From: an uncultured Leucobacter sp.
GTDB taxonomy: Bacteria > Actinomycetota > Actinomycetes > Actinomycetales > Microbacteriaceae
Direction of reading: 5' to 3'
NCBI GenBank assembly: GCA_937967375.1
Contig: CALCJF010000010.1
Location: 23,121-87,120 of the forward strand
DNA: 64,000 nt
Part shown: positions 26,002 to 34,443 of the stretch, one piece after another
Numbering within the stretch: the first letter of the stretch is position 1
How the letters are laid out: each line of letters begins with the position of its first letter
Program-made: the position numbers and the translations under genes
Notes under the pieces: model-generated
Databases searched by the model: none
What the model saw: only the letters and a program-made list of their open reading frames with translations
What the model was told of the DNA's origin: nothing

Positions 26002-26019
26002 GCTGGCTTGAAAGCCAGC
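26002..26019 (-). terminator. Hairpin downstream of hmuT
   Basis: GCTGGCTT and AAGCCAGC form an 8-bp stem with a 2-nt loop (26002-26019), 28 bp after the hmuT stop codon. It has no T-run. The surrounding 25826-26047 spacer holds the promoter region of the LytR_C gene and no visible coding sequence. Confidence 0.45.
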
Positions 26020-26047
26020 ACCCGATCGCTGCGACGCTTCGCGTCGC

Positions 26048-27172
26048 CTACAGCGAATCAGGTGCATACACCGCACGGGCAAGACCGTCGAGCACGTCGG
26101 GAATGCGGGTTCCCCCCGCAAAGATCAGTGTGTCTTCGACGTCGATGATGCGGCGGTGCTTGCCAGCGTTCGTCAGGGCGATGCTGGGCTGCGCCTCGAT
26201 CAACCCGTCGACGCCGCCCGTACTCTCGAGCCCCTTCGTCATCACGAGAATGATGTCGGGATTGAGCGACACGAGCGCCTCGTCGGTTAGCGGCTTCTCA
26301 CCGACCCACCCGATATCTTCAGCCACGTCGATCGCGCCGAGCGACTTGATGATTGAGTCGATCCCGCTGCCTTCGCCGAACAAGTAGTACACGCCAGCGC
26401 TACCGCGAACGTAGAGAAACGCGACCCGCGGCCTGAGCGAAGCGTCGGTCGGCACAAGCTTTGCGATCTCGGCCTCCTTCGCCGCGATCGCCTGCCTCAG
26501 CTGCTCGTTGAGCGTGTCTGCGAGCGGGGCCACCCCGAGGGCCGTGGCGACCTCGCGGGTGAGCTCGTATGTGCTCTCGGGGTCGATCGCACGCGACACT
26601 GTGACCACCTGAATGCCGGCGTCGCGCAGCTGCAGCACCACGTCGGTCGGGCCAATCGAGCCGTCGGTGATGATCAGGGTCGGGCTCAGGGCGAGCACGC
26701 CTTCAGCATCGATAGAGTGGCCTTCTTTGGTCACGACCGGGAGATCCTCGTAGCCGGGAATCTGAGTTGAAATATCGCGACCGACCAGGTTATCTGCGAG
26801 GCCGAAGGAGTCGACGAGCTCGGCGATGGTGCCCGTGATCGACAGCGCGAGCAAGCGTGACGTATCGGTGACCTGCACCTCACGGTCGCCCGTCACGTCG
26901 TGGGAGGTGACGGTGACGGGGAGTTGCTGCGCGGGCTTATCTGCCACCGCGTCAATGCTCGGACCTCCGATCACCGCAGTGCTCGGCCCCTCCCACGACG
27001 TCGGGTCGGCGATAGGGGTCAGCGTCGAAAGCGGGGGCAGCTCAGCCTTGGTGGTAACGTTCGCGCTCGCGTCCGGTCCGGCGGTCTGGCACCCGGTGAG
27101 CAACATGGCTGCAAGGGTCACCACCGAGGCAACAAGCGCAATTCGGCGGCGCGGCGCATGGGTTCGCAACAT
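26048..27172 (-). CDS. hmuT: Hemin ABC transporter substrate-binding lipoprotein
   Basis: This 374-residue lipoprotein has lipobox LLTGC (Cys28), a linker and a class III periplasmic-binding fold (TroA/BtuF-like). RLLALSITGTIAELVDSFGL and LSPTLIITDGSIGP are characteristic of heme-binding HmuT proteins. It captures heme passed on by HtaA-type surface proteins and hands it to HmuU. I chose the ATG at 27172, with GAAAGG just upstream; a GTG two codons earlier is also possible. It is divergent from hmuU-hmuV, unlike the usual hmuTUV operon. Confidence 0.9.
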   Translation of the reverse strand: MLRTHAPRRRIALVASVVTLAAMLLTGCQTAGPDASANVTTKAELPPLSTLTPIADPTSWEGPSTAVIGGPSIDAVADKPAQQLPVTVTSHDVTGDREVQVTDTSRLLALSITGTIAELVDSFGLADNLVGRDISTQIPGYEDLPVVTKEGHSIDAEGVLALSPTLIITDGSIGPTDVVLQLRDAGIQVVTVSRAIDPESTYELTREVATALGVAPLADTLNEQLRQAIAAKEAEIAKLVPTDASLRPRVAFLYVRGSAGVYYLFGEGSGIDSIIKSLGAIDVAEDIGWVGEKPLTDEALVSLNPDIILVMTKGLESTGGVDGLIEAQPSIALTNAGKHRRIIDVEDTLIFAGGTRIPDVLDGLARAVYAPDSL

Positions 27173-27235
27173 GAACACCTTTCATCAGATGTTACTAAGC
27201 GTAGCCGAAGCGATAAGATAGATGCTCGGAACAAC

Positions 27236-28300
27236 ATGAAAAACTCAGCCTCGACACCGTCATCGCTGCGCACGACAAAGGGTGTGCTCTTCATCGCCCT
27301 CTCGCTCGCGCTCGCGTTTGCACTTCTGGCGTCGGCCGGCACCGGTCAGCTCGCGATTGCCCCGCAGGAGGTACTGGGTTCACTGCTCCACAAGATCGGC
27401 ATCGAATGGCTGCCGCTGCCCTCGCACGCGGCCGGCGATCAGACGCTCTGGGCGATCCGGTTTCCGCGCGTAGCGATGGCCGCGCTCGTGGGTGCCGGCC
27501 TCGCAATCTCCGGCCTGCTCATGCAGGCGATCTTCGGCAACCCGCTCGCTGAGCCGGGCGTCATCGGTATCTCGTCGGGTGCCGCGGTCGGTGCCGGGCT
27601 CTCGATCGTGTTTGGTCTCACCCTTTTCGGGCAGTGGACCACCGCCGTACTCGCCTTCGCTGCGGGCCTCGTCGCGACGCTGCTCGTCTATTTCATGAGC
27701 CGCGCCGACGGCCGCACCGAGGTGGTCACGCTCGTGCTCACCGGCATTGCAATCAACGCGATCGCTGGCGCGGCAATAGCGCTGCTCACGTTCTTGGGAG
27801 ACACTCAGTCGCGCGAGCAGATCGTGTTCTGGCAGCTCGGCAGCCTCGCGGGTTCGCGGTGGAGCCAGGTCGCCATCGTGGCGCCCATTCTCGCAATCGG
27901 CATGATCATCGCCTACCTGGTCGCCCGCAAGCTCGACCTGCTGGCGCTCGGTGAACGCAACGCCCGCCACCTCGGCGTGAATGTCGAGGCGCTGCGCATC
28001 GGCGTCATTGTGCTCGTCGCCCTGCTGGTCGGCGCGTCGGTCGCCTTCGCGGGCATCATCGCGTTCGTGGGTCTCGTGATCCCGCACCTCATGCGCATGA
28101 TCCTCGGCCCAGCGCACCTACCGCTCGTCACCGCGAGCGCCCTCGGCGGCGCGCTCCTGCTGACGCTCGCAGACCTCGGGGCTCGCACCCTTGTGCCCAT
28201 GGCCGACCTGCCGATCGGCATGCTGACGTCGCTCGTCGGCGGCCCGTTCTTCTTCTGGTTGCTGCGCCGCACCCGCAAGCGCGCCGGGGGGTGGGGTTAA
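27236..28300 (+). CDS. hmuU: Hemin ABC transporter permease (FecCD family)
   Basis: This 354-residue integral membrane protein has about ten helices and FecCD/BtuC-family signatures: FPRVAMAALVGAGLAISG, GNPLAEPGVIGISSGA and FVGLVIPHLMRM. It forms the heme channel with HmuV and HmuT. The best start is the ATG at 27236, just before KNSASTPSS, but no Shine-Dalgarno site precedes it. A five-codon open frame (ATG 27222) ends in a TGA overlapping this ATG, so translation may be coupled to it. hmuV begins 2 bp after the stop codon. Confidence 0.9.
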   Translation: MKNSASTPSSLRTTKGVLFIALSLALAFALLASAGTGQLAIAPQEVLGSLLHKIGIEWLPLPSHAAGDQTLWAIRFPRVAMAALVGAGLAISGLLMQAIFGNPLAEPGVIGISSGAAVGAGLSIVFGLTLFGQWTTAVLAFAAGLVATLLVYFMSRADGRTEVVTLVLTGIAINAIAGAAIALLTFLGDTQSREQIVFWQLGSLAGSRWSQVAIVAPILAIGMIIAYLVARKLDLLALGERNARHLGVNVEALRIGVIVLVALLVGASVAFAGIIAFVGLVIPHLMRMILGPAHLPLVTASALGGALLLTLADLGARTLVPMADLPIGMLTSLVGGPFFFWLLRRTRKRAGGWG

Positions 28301-28301
28301 G

Positions 28302-29117
28302 TTGGCTGCTCAAAAATTTGTGGCGGTGGATCGCGCCTCGGCCGGCACCGTCGTCGCCTCTGCGCGCGGCGTCACTCTGTCGCGGGGTGGCCGCAAGCTG
28401 CTCGACGACGTCTCGCTCGAGCTGCACGCAGGCGAGGTGCTCGCCCTGCTCGGACCGAACGGCGCGGGCAAGTCGACCCTGCTCGGGGTGCTCTCTGGCG
28501 ACACCGCCCCCGACGGCGGAGTCGTCCAGTTTCGCGGTCGCCCCATCGGCGAGTGGACGCTGCACGAGCTGGCCCGACGCCGCAGCGTGCTGCTGCAAGA
28601 CAACCAGATCATGTTTCCGTTCACGGTGCACCAGGTGGTCGAGATGGGGCGCGCGCCCTGGCGCCGCACCCCGCTCGAAGAAGACGATAACGAGGCGATC
28701 GCCGAGGCCATCGCTGCCGCAGATATCGCGCACCTCGGCAACCGGCGTGTGCCCTCGCTGTCTGGCGGCGAACGCGCTCGCGTCGGGTTCGCCCGCGTCG
28801 TCGCGGGTCGCACGGGCGTGCTGATGCTCGACGAGCCGACCGCCGCGCTCGATCTGGGCCACCAAGAGACCCTGTTGCAGCTCACCCGGGCGCGGGCGGC
28901 AGCGGGCGATGCGGTGCTCGTCGTGCTGCACGACCTCAACCTCGCTGCGGCCTATGCTGACCGCATCGCGCTGCTGCGCGACGGTCAGATCTTCGCATGC
29001 GGCACCCCTGCGGAGGTGCTGACCGCCGAGACGGTGAGCGAAGTGTACCGCACCCCCGTCGAGGTGATCGAGCACCCCGGCTCGGCCGCGGGCATCGTCA
29101 TGCCCATGCGGGGCTAG
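28302..29117 (+). CDS. hmuV: Hemin ABC transporter ATPase
   Basis: This 271-residue FepC/HmuV-type ATPase has Walker A GPNGAGKST (51-59), signature LSGGERARVGFARV, Walker B VLMLDEPTAALD and the H-loop LHDLN. LLQDNQIMFPFTVHQVVEMG fits heme and siderophore transporters. The start is TTG 28302, after the G-rich end of hmuU, so the two genes are coupled. It energises heme import. Confidence 0.93.
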   Translation: MAAQKFVAVDRASAGTVVASARGVTLSRGGRKLLDDVSLELHAGEVLALLGPNGAGKSTLLGVLSGDTAPDGGVVQFRGRPIGEWTLHELARRRSVLLQDNQIMFPFTVHQVVEMGRAPWRRTPLEEDDNEAIAEAIAAADIAHLGNRRVPSLSGGERARVGFARVVAGRTGVLMLDEPTAALDLGHQETLLQLTRARAAAGDAVLVVLHDLNLAAAYADRIALLRDGQIFACGTPAEVLTAETVSEVYRTPVEVIEHPGSAAGIVMPMRG

Positions 29118-29166
29118 CTGCGGTCCTCGCCGCGCAAAGTAACGCGAGCTAAGCGGTCAACTGAAC

Positions 29167-30027
29167 TTACGAATCGCTCGGCGCAGCCTCTTCTTCGGGC
29201 GCGACACCTGGCGCGGCACCCTTCTTGCGGCCAGCGATCAGCATGCCCGCGGTGACTGCGATGACAACCAGGGCGACCGCGCCGATCGCGATGGGAAGCC
29301 ACGGCACTGAGTTCGCGGGTTCGTCGGCGGTGAGCGTCACGGTTTCTGAGTTTGAATCTGCCGACTGCACCGGAGCCGCGGGCGTACCCTCGCACGGCCC
29401 CAGCTGCAGCGTGAGCGACACCGGGTCGAGCTCGTCGCCGCTCGCGTAGAATCCGCCGAACGCGTCTGCACCATCAGCAGTGAGCACCGCGGGCGCCTTA
29501 TCGAAAGCGATCGCGCCGCTCGCCGGGTCAAGCTGTCCGAGCGCCTCGATCTTGCCGAGGTAGGCCTGCTGTTCGTCAACGACGAGCTCGCCCTGGGCAT
29601 TGTTGCTCTTCGTGTCCATCAACAGTTTCGCGGTGCCGTCGCCGTTCAGCACGACGGTCGGGTTCGCGATCTGCAGGTTCAGCACCCCGTCGTGTCCGGT
29701 GAAGTGAATCGAGCCGGCGAACGAGACAGTGCCCTCGCCCGTCACCGCGTCGATCTCACCGATCGGGTTCGTCCACCCGAACAGCGGGGTCTCGTAGCTC
29801 GCCCCGTCAGCGACCTCCCACGAACCGTTCGCGATGGTGCCAGAGATATACGAACGGAAACCTTCTTTCACGCCCCAGTTCAGTTCGCCTCCGGTGACAA
29901 CGCAGTCGCTGCTCGCAGCGGTTGTGGCGAGGATCGGCGCGGCCTGAGCGGCGGTAGGAACCAGTAGGGCGGTCGCCGCGAATGCTGCTGCAGTGGCCGC
30001 GGTGGCAAATCGATTCATGGGTTTCAT
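29167..30027 (-). CDS. HtaA-domain heme-binding surface protein, small
   Basis: This 286-residue protein has a signal peptide (FAATALLVPTAAQA), one HtaA domain (about residues 40-200, starting GGELNWGVKEGFRSYISGTI), a threonine-rich linker and a C-terminal membrane helix with a basic, then acidic tail. HtaA domains bind heme through a conserved tyrosine and are found in HtaA and HtaB of Corynebacterium, where they pass heme to HmuT. It has no LPXTG motif, so it is a membrane-anchored relay. It follows the large HtaA gene on the same strand after a stable intercistronic hairpin. Confidence 0.85.
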   Translation of the reverse strand: MKPMNRFATAATAAAFAATALLVPTAAQAAPILATTAASSDCVVTGGELNWGVKEGFRSYISGTIANGSWEVADGASYETPLFGWTNPIGEIDAVTGEGTVSFAGSIHFTGHDGVLNLQIANPTVVLNGDGTAKLLMDTKSNNAQGELVVDEQQAYLGKIEALGQLDPASGAIAFDKAPAVLTADGADAFGGFYASGDELDPVSLTLQLGPCEGTPAAPVQSADSNSETVTLTADEPANSVPWLPIAIGAVALVVIAVTAGMLIAGRKKGAAPGVAPEEEAAPSDS

Positions 30028-30056
30028 CGTAACGTTCTCTTGTGTGCGTATGCAGA

Positions 30057-30101
30057 CGATGTCTGGGCCTGCCAAAGGGATAGCGGCAGGCCCGGGCATC
30101 G
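30057..30101 (-). other. Intercistronic hairpin between the two HtaA-domain genes
   Basis: The core stem GGGCCTGCC (30065-30073) with GGCAGGCCC (30085-30093) is extended by CGATG (30057-30061) with CATCG (30097-30101). It directly follows the stop codon of the large HtaA gene. It may terminate part of the transcripts or stabilise the upstream mRNA. Confidence 0.6.
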
Positions 30102-30104
30102 GGT

Positions 30105-33095
30105 CTAGAGGTGGGTCGGGGCGTCGACCTTGCGGCGCTGTGCGACGACCAGCGCGGTGCCGGCTCCGGCGATCACGAGCAGCGCGAGCGCGCCGGTCCA
30201 CCACGCCCAGGCAGGTACCCCGCTGGTTTCGCCAGCTGCGGCCGCCTGCACCATCGGGGCCGAGGTTTCTGCGGCGACCGTCGTGGTCTTCTCTTTCACC
30301 TCACCGGCCTTCGCGATCGTGATCTCCTGGCCGACATTGACACTGCCCTGCAGAGTGATGGTGTGCTTTCCGGCAAGATCCTTCGGCAGAGTGCCGATCC
30401 AACGCACCACGCCGTTGGCATCAGCCTTGGCGTTCGTGTCGAGCACCGTCGGGTCCGAGTAGATCACGACGAGGATGCCCTGCTCGTTCGGCTGGAAGCC
30501 TCCTGCGGTGATCTCGATCTCGCCACCCGCAACGAGCTTTGCGGCCGGGGTGACCACGGTGAGCCCGGTGGTGGCAGGCGCGGTTGCCGCGGCCTCGCGC
30601 TTCTTCGCGAACTGCGACACGGTCGAGGTCGAGCCGAAGTTCAGTGCGCTCGCCGAGCCGACGGTGAAGCTCAGCGAGTCCATGCCCAGGCTGCCGCCCG
30701 CGCCCGCGCCGTCGCCGCCGCTAATCGCGCCGCCGACCGAGACGCCGGTCCAGGTTGCCGAGCCGTCGGCGTTCGCTACGAAGCCGGCACCGGCCAGGTT
30801 CAAGGGGAAGCTCTGGCCACCCGCCGAGATCGATCCCGAGGTGGGGCTCGACACGGTGATGACCGGATTCGAGAAGGTTTCGCTCAGCAGACCACCGTGA
30901 CCGGTGAAGGTCACCGTGCCCGAGTAGCGCACGGTTCCAGTACGGGTATCGGCGTTCCAGCTGCTGCCGGTTGCCTGCGGGAAGACGTAGCCGCCGCGGC
31001 CGCCGCCGACGCCGTTGGTCGAGATCGACCCCTTTGCAATGGTGCCGGTGACGTAGTTCGCGAACGAAGACGAGATACCCCAGGTGAGCGAGCCTGCGCC
31101 GGGCTGGGTGGGCTGCGGCTTCACGGGAGGCGTGACGACCGGGGGCTTGATGCCCTCGAGTCCATTCCACTGCGCTTCGGTGACAGTCACGTTGGCCAGG
31201 CCGTAGACGTTTTCAGTCGTTGGCATAGAGTGGATCTTCCACACGAGCACCTCGTACTGCTTCTTGCGGTCGAGCTTCGACATCGGGGCAGTCAGCGAGA
31301 ACGTGGCATTTCCGTCGGTAACCGTCGGGAACGGCGTTGCAAAAGCTGCGTAGCTGTCTGGCTTGCTCATGTCGAGGTCTGCGGCGGTGCCGCGCTCGAT
31401 GAGTGCCGCGTAGATCTTGCCTGGCAGGCCGGTCGCGGCTACGTCAACCTTGAGTCCCTCGGTGACCACCGAAGTGCTCGCGCTGACCTTGGCTACCGAG
31501 GCATCTTTGAACGTGACCGGGGTGAACGTCTCAAACGGCGCATACTTCGCTCCACCACCCGGGTAGGTCACAATGCCCCACGAACCGCCAGCGATCTGCT
31601 TCGACTCATCGGGAGTCAACGTCAACGTGGTCTCGAACGTGCCATCAGCCTTCACCTCGATCGCACCGGCAGCAGCACCGCCCACGGTCGCCATATCAGC
31701 AGCAAGCAGCGCCCACTTCGTCTCGACACCCGAACGAGTCGCCGCAGCAGCACCCGTCGAGGGCTGCCACACCGAAGCATACGAACCGAACGCAACATAC
31801 GCGCCCGTGAACTTCCCGGCCAACGGCGGGCGAGTGCCCGAAGTCGCGGGAGCGTTCGGCACAAAGCCCGATCCCTTCACGGTCACCGTGTTCGTCGCCT
31901 TCGGGTCGAGATCGGTCACCGAACCAACCACCTCAACAGCAGGAGCCGCGACTGGCGCCTTGAACGTGACCGGGGTGAACGTCTCAAACGGCGCATACTT
32001 CGCTCCACCACCCGGGTAGGTCACAATGCCCCACGAACCGCCAGCGATCTGCTTCGACTCATCGGGAGTCAACGTCAACGTGGTCTCGAACGTGCCATCA
32101 GCCTTCACCTCGATCGCACCGGCAGCAGCACCGCCCACGGTCGCCATATCAGCAGCAAGCAGCGCCCACTTCGTCTCGACACCCGAACGAGTCGCCGCAG
32201 CAGCACCCGTCGAGGGCTGCCACACCGAAGCATACGAACCGAACGCAACATACGCGCCCGTGAACTTCCCGGCCAACGGCGGGCGAGTGCCCGAAGTCGC
32301 GGGAGCGTTCGGCACAAAGCCCGATCCCTTCACGGTCACCGTGTTCGTCGCCTTCGGGTCGAGATCGGTCACCGAACCAACCACCTCAACAGCAGGAGCC
32401 GCGACGACAGGTGCCGCGTAAGTCACCGCAGAAATAACGTTCTGTGAAGTATCTGACATGCCCTGACCGTGCGCCTTCGAAACGTAGAGCGCGTACGAAG
32501 CGCCCTCGGCAAATGCGGGCACGCTGAACTTCGTGGTGAAAGTTCCGTCAGCATTGAGCTTCGCGGTGCGGCCAGCCTCAGAGCTGCCGTCCACGTTCGT
32601 CGGCCCAACGTGCACTACTTCGAGCAGGCTCGATGCTCCCATGTAGAAGCCAGGCAACCCGGCGGGGCCGATGCCGATGTAGACGCCCGGGTATACCGGG
32701 TTGAAGCCCGATCCCGTCACAGTGATCTCGCCACCGGCACGCAGGGCTTCGGTCGAAACCACTGCGGGGGCAGCGGCTGTTGCGAGCTGCGCGATGTTTA
32801 GGGGGACCGGTTCGGCCGGAGCCTCGGCTGCAGGAGCCTCTTCGGCCGGAGTCTCGGCCGGGGCCTCCTCAGTGGCGGGCTGATCCCCTTCCACCGGCGC
32901 CTCAGGAGTCGGCGCCTCGGGGGCTGGCGCGTCCGCACTCGGAGCCTCTACTGCGGGTGCCTCAGCGACCGGGGTCTGCGCAACCGGCTCTTCGGCGCTC
33001 GCTGCTGGGGCAGCAAGCAGCGCTCCACTCAAAATCAGGGCAGCAGAAAGCAGCGTGGCAAGTCCCCCACGCATCCGCGTACCAAATGCCTCCAC
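30105..33095 (-). CDS. htaA: Large HtaA-domain heme-uptake surface protein with Ig-like repeats
   Basis: This 996-residue protein has a signal peptide ending ASA, an Ala/Pro/Glu-rich stalk, and an Ig-like repeat near 110-225. Two identical repeats follow (about 231-379 and 382-530; VEVVGSVTDLDPKATNTVTV), then a further Ig-like domain. An HtaA domain lies at about 668-830 (GSLTWGISSSFANYVTGTI). A last Ig-like domain, a membrane helix and the tail VVAQRRKVDAP complete it. It probably binds heme or hemoproteins at the surface and feeds the small HtaA protein and HmuT. I chose GTG 33095, preceded by GAGAGGTG. An iron-box palindrome lies 67 bp upstream of the start. Confidence 0.87.
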   Translation of the reverse strand: MEAFGTRMRGGLATLLSAALILSGALLAAPAASAEEPVAQTPVAEAPAVEAPSADAPAPEAPTPEAPVEGDQPATEEAPAETPAEEAPAAEAPAEPVPLNIAQLATAAAPAVVSTEALRAGGEITVTGSGFNPVYPGVYIGIGPAGLPGFYMGASSLLEVVHVGPTNVDGSSEAGRTAKLNADGTFTTKFSVPAFAEGASYALYVSKAHGQGMSDTSQNVISAVTYAAPVVAAPAVEVVGSVTDLDPKATNTVTVKGSGFVPNAPATSGTRPPLAGKFTGAYVAFGSYASVWQPSTGAAAATRSGVETKWALLAADMATVGGAAAGAIEVKADGTFETTLTLTPDESKQIAGGSWGIVTYPGGGAKYAPFETFTPVTFKAPVAAPAVEVVGSVTDLDPKATNTVTVKGSGFVPNAPATSGTRPPLAGKFTGAYVAFGSYASVWQPSTGAAAATRSGVETKWALLAADMATVGGAAAGAIEVKADGTFETTLTLTPDESKQIAGGSWGIVTYPGGGAKYAPFETFTPVTFKDASVAKVSASTSVVTEGLKVDVAATGLPGKIYAALIERGTAADLDMSKPDSYAAFATPFPTVTDGNATFSLTAPMSKLDRKKQYEVLVWKIHSMPTTENVYGLANVTVTEAQWNGLEGIKPPVVTPPVKPQPTQPGAGSLTWGISSSFANYVTGTIAKGSISTNGVGGGRGGYVFPQATGSSWNADTRTGTVRYSGTVTFTGHGGLLSETFSNPVITVSSPTSGSISAGGQSFPLNLAGAGFVANADGSATWTGVSVGGAISGGDGAGAGGSLGMDSLSFTVGSASALNFGSTSTVSQFAKKREAAATAPATTGLTVVTPAAKLVAGGEIEITAGGFQPNEQGILVVIYSDPTVLDTNAKADANGVVRWIGTLPKDLAGKHTITLQGSVNVGQEITIAKAGEVKEKTTTVAAETSAPMVQAAAAGETSGVPAWAWWTGALALLVIAGAGTALVVAQRRKVDAPTHL
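31507..32405 (-). repeat. Tandem 446-bp perfect duplication inside htaA
   Basis: Bases 31507-31952 are repeated at 31960-32405 without any difference, at a period of 453 bp (151 codons), so the frame is kept. Third-codon positions are also identical, which points to a very recent duplication or ongoing gene conversion. The unit encodes one Ig-like domain of the surface stalk. Confidence 0.95.
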
Positions 33096-33161
33096 GGCAA
33101 CACCTCTCGGTCGATACATACACACAAAAAGAGGAGCCAAAACTCCCCCATCGGATCTAAC

Positions 33162-33180
33162 TGAGGTTCACCTAACCTCA
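33162..33180 (-). promoter_or_regulatory. DtxR/IdeR-type iron box
   Basis: TGAGGTTCACCTAACCTCA has perfectly paired 7-bp arms and agrees at 14 of 19 positions with the DtxR consensus TTAGGTTAGGCTAACCTAA. It lies 67 bp upstream of the htaA start, in an AT-rich promoter region. Repression by iron-loaded DtxR/IdeR is expected. Confidence 0.82.
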
Positions 33181-33368
33181 ATCACATGTAATAGTCTGAC
33201 GAATATCATCAGATGTTGCAAGTCCCGTGTTATCACAACACCGAAGAGGTACCCTGAGTTTGCACATCCAACTGCCTGAGCGCGACCTGATCGCCCAGAT
33301 GTAACGCCGCTCTCACCTCACACGAAGCGAGAAAATTGCCGACCATCAAACCACCACACGAGGATCAC

Positions 33369-33941
33369 GTGACCGAGCAGCAGCTCCCCCATGCCGCCGA
33401 ACGCCCCGTGCTCGCAGCGATGCGCACTCGCAGATCGCATTCGAAGGTCACTGACGAGGCGCCTTCGAGCGCTGAGGTCTCTGAACTCCTCTCGGCGATG
33501 ACGAGCGTCGCCGATCACTCTTCGCTGCGGCCGTGGCGAGTCATCGAGCTTCGCGGTGACGCGCGCCACACGCTAGGTCGCGCGCTTGCAAAAGCGAACA
33601 GCACGACAAAGCCCAAGGGCATCGCCAAGGCCACCAGGGCGCCACTGATTCTCACCGTGGTGGCCTCGCCGAAGAAGAGCAAGAAGGTGCCCTACTGGGA
33701 GCAAGAGGCGGTGGCTACCGGTGTCGCGCATGCCCTCGGCCTCCTGTTGCACGAGGCAGGCTGGGGCACGATGTGGCGTACCGGGCACGCCGCCAGAAAT
33801 CGTTCGGTGCGCAAAGCAATGCATCTTAAGAAGCACGAGCAGATCGTCGCCTGGATCTACGTCGGCGGCATTGCCGATCGCGATCAGAAGCCAAAACCCC
33901 GCAAAGCCCTCGACATGAAGCTGCACTTCAGCGCGCGCTAA
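33369..33941 (+). CDS. Nitroreductase-family protein
   Basis: This 190-residue protein has a nitroreductase fold: AMRTRRSHSKVTDEAPS for phosphate binding of FMN, SLRPWRVIELRGDAR, GVAHALGLLLHEAGWGTMWRTG and HEQIVAWIYVGG. These are flavin-dependent NAD(P)H oxidoreductases acting on nitro compounds, quinones or similar substrates. It is near the short end of the family. I prefer GTG 33369, preceded by GAGGATC. It stands between the iron-regulated htaA promoter and msrB, so a role in oxidative or iron stress is possible but unproven. Confidence 0.83.
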   Translation: MTEQQLPHAAERPVLAAMRTRRSHSKVTDEAPSSAEVSELLSAMTSVADHSSLRPWRVIELRGDARHTLGRALAKANSTTKPKGIAKATRAPLILTVVASPKKSKKVPYWEQEAVATGVAHALGLLLHEAGWGTMWRTGHAARNRSVRKAMHLKKHEQIVAWIYVGGIADRDQKPKPRKALDMKLHFSAR

Positions 33942-33970
33942 TCCTCCGCTGCATTCACAACCAACAGGCG

Positions 33971-33982
33971 TAACCTAGAACC
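33971..33982 (+). promoter_or_regulatory. Leaderless-type promoter of msrB
   Basis: TAACCT (33971-33976) ends 6 nt before the ATG, where an mRNA starting at the codon itself would place its -10 hexamer. Confidence 0.5.
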
Positions 33983-34420
33983 ATGAGCAGCACCGAGATC
34001 AAGGCAGACGGCGACTACGAGTTCACGCTGAGCGACGCTGAGTGGCGCGAGCGGCTCAGCGATGAGGAGTATGCGATTCTGCGCCAAGCGGGTACTGAGC
34101 GCGCAGGAACCGGCGAACTGCTTGAGGAGTGGTCTGACGGTTTCTACAGCTGTCGCGCCTGCGGCAACGAGCTGTTCAAGAGCGGCACCAAGTTCGAATC
34201 GCACTGCGGCTGGCCGAGCTTCTACGAGAGCGTCAACCCCGACGCGGTTGAGTTGCTCGAAGACAACAGCCTTGGCATGAGCCGCACCGAGGTGCGCTGC
34301 GCGCGCTGCGGGTCGCACCTTGGCCACGTCTTCCCCGACGGCTTCGGCACCCCTACGGGCGACCGCTACTGCATGAACAGCCTGTCGCTCACCTTCGAAC
34401 GGGCCGACGAGTCAGCCTGA
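33983..34420 (+). CDS. msrB: Peptide-methionine (R)-S-oxide reductase MsrB
   Basis: This 145-residue repair enzyme reduces methionine-R-sulfoxide. It carries two zinc CxxC pairs (CRACG and CARCG), the substrate loop HCGWPSF and the catalytic cysteine in RYCMNS near the C-terminus. The length is complete for the family. No Shine-Dalgarno site is visible; the start looks leaderless. The gene follows the nitroreductase gene by 41 bp. Confidence 0.96.
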   Translation: MSSTEIKADGDYEFTLSDAEWRERLSDEEYAILRQAGTERAGTGELLEEWSDGFYSCRACGNELFKSGTKFESHCGWPSFYESVNPDAVELLEDNSLGMSRTEVRCARCGSHLGHVFPDGFGTPTGDRYCMNSLSLTFERADESA

Positions 34421-34443
34421 GCAGGCGAAGTCTCGATCCCGCG

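Noticed and set aside
27194..27220. Possible second iron box between hmuT and hmuU (TTACTAAGCGTAGCCGAA).
   Set aside because: Aligned with the DtxR consensus it lacks the paired arms; too few positions agree.
31507..32405. Considered as a CRISPR array or mobile element because of the exact repeat.
   Set aside because: There are only two units of 446 bp, in frame within a surface protein gene, with no spacers, terminal repeats or transposase.
30111..32447. Long antisense frame opposite htaA (about 778 codons), Arg/His-rich.
   Set aside because: The composition is that of a shadow frame, and it merely repeats the htaA duplication; no start signal or domain.
29167..33095. HtaA-domain proteins as sortase substrates.
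   Set aside because: Neither has an LPXTG-type motif before the C-terminal helix; both look membrane-anchored.
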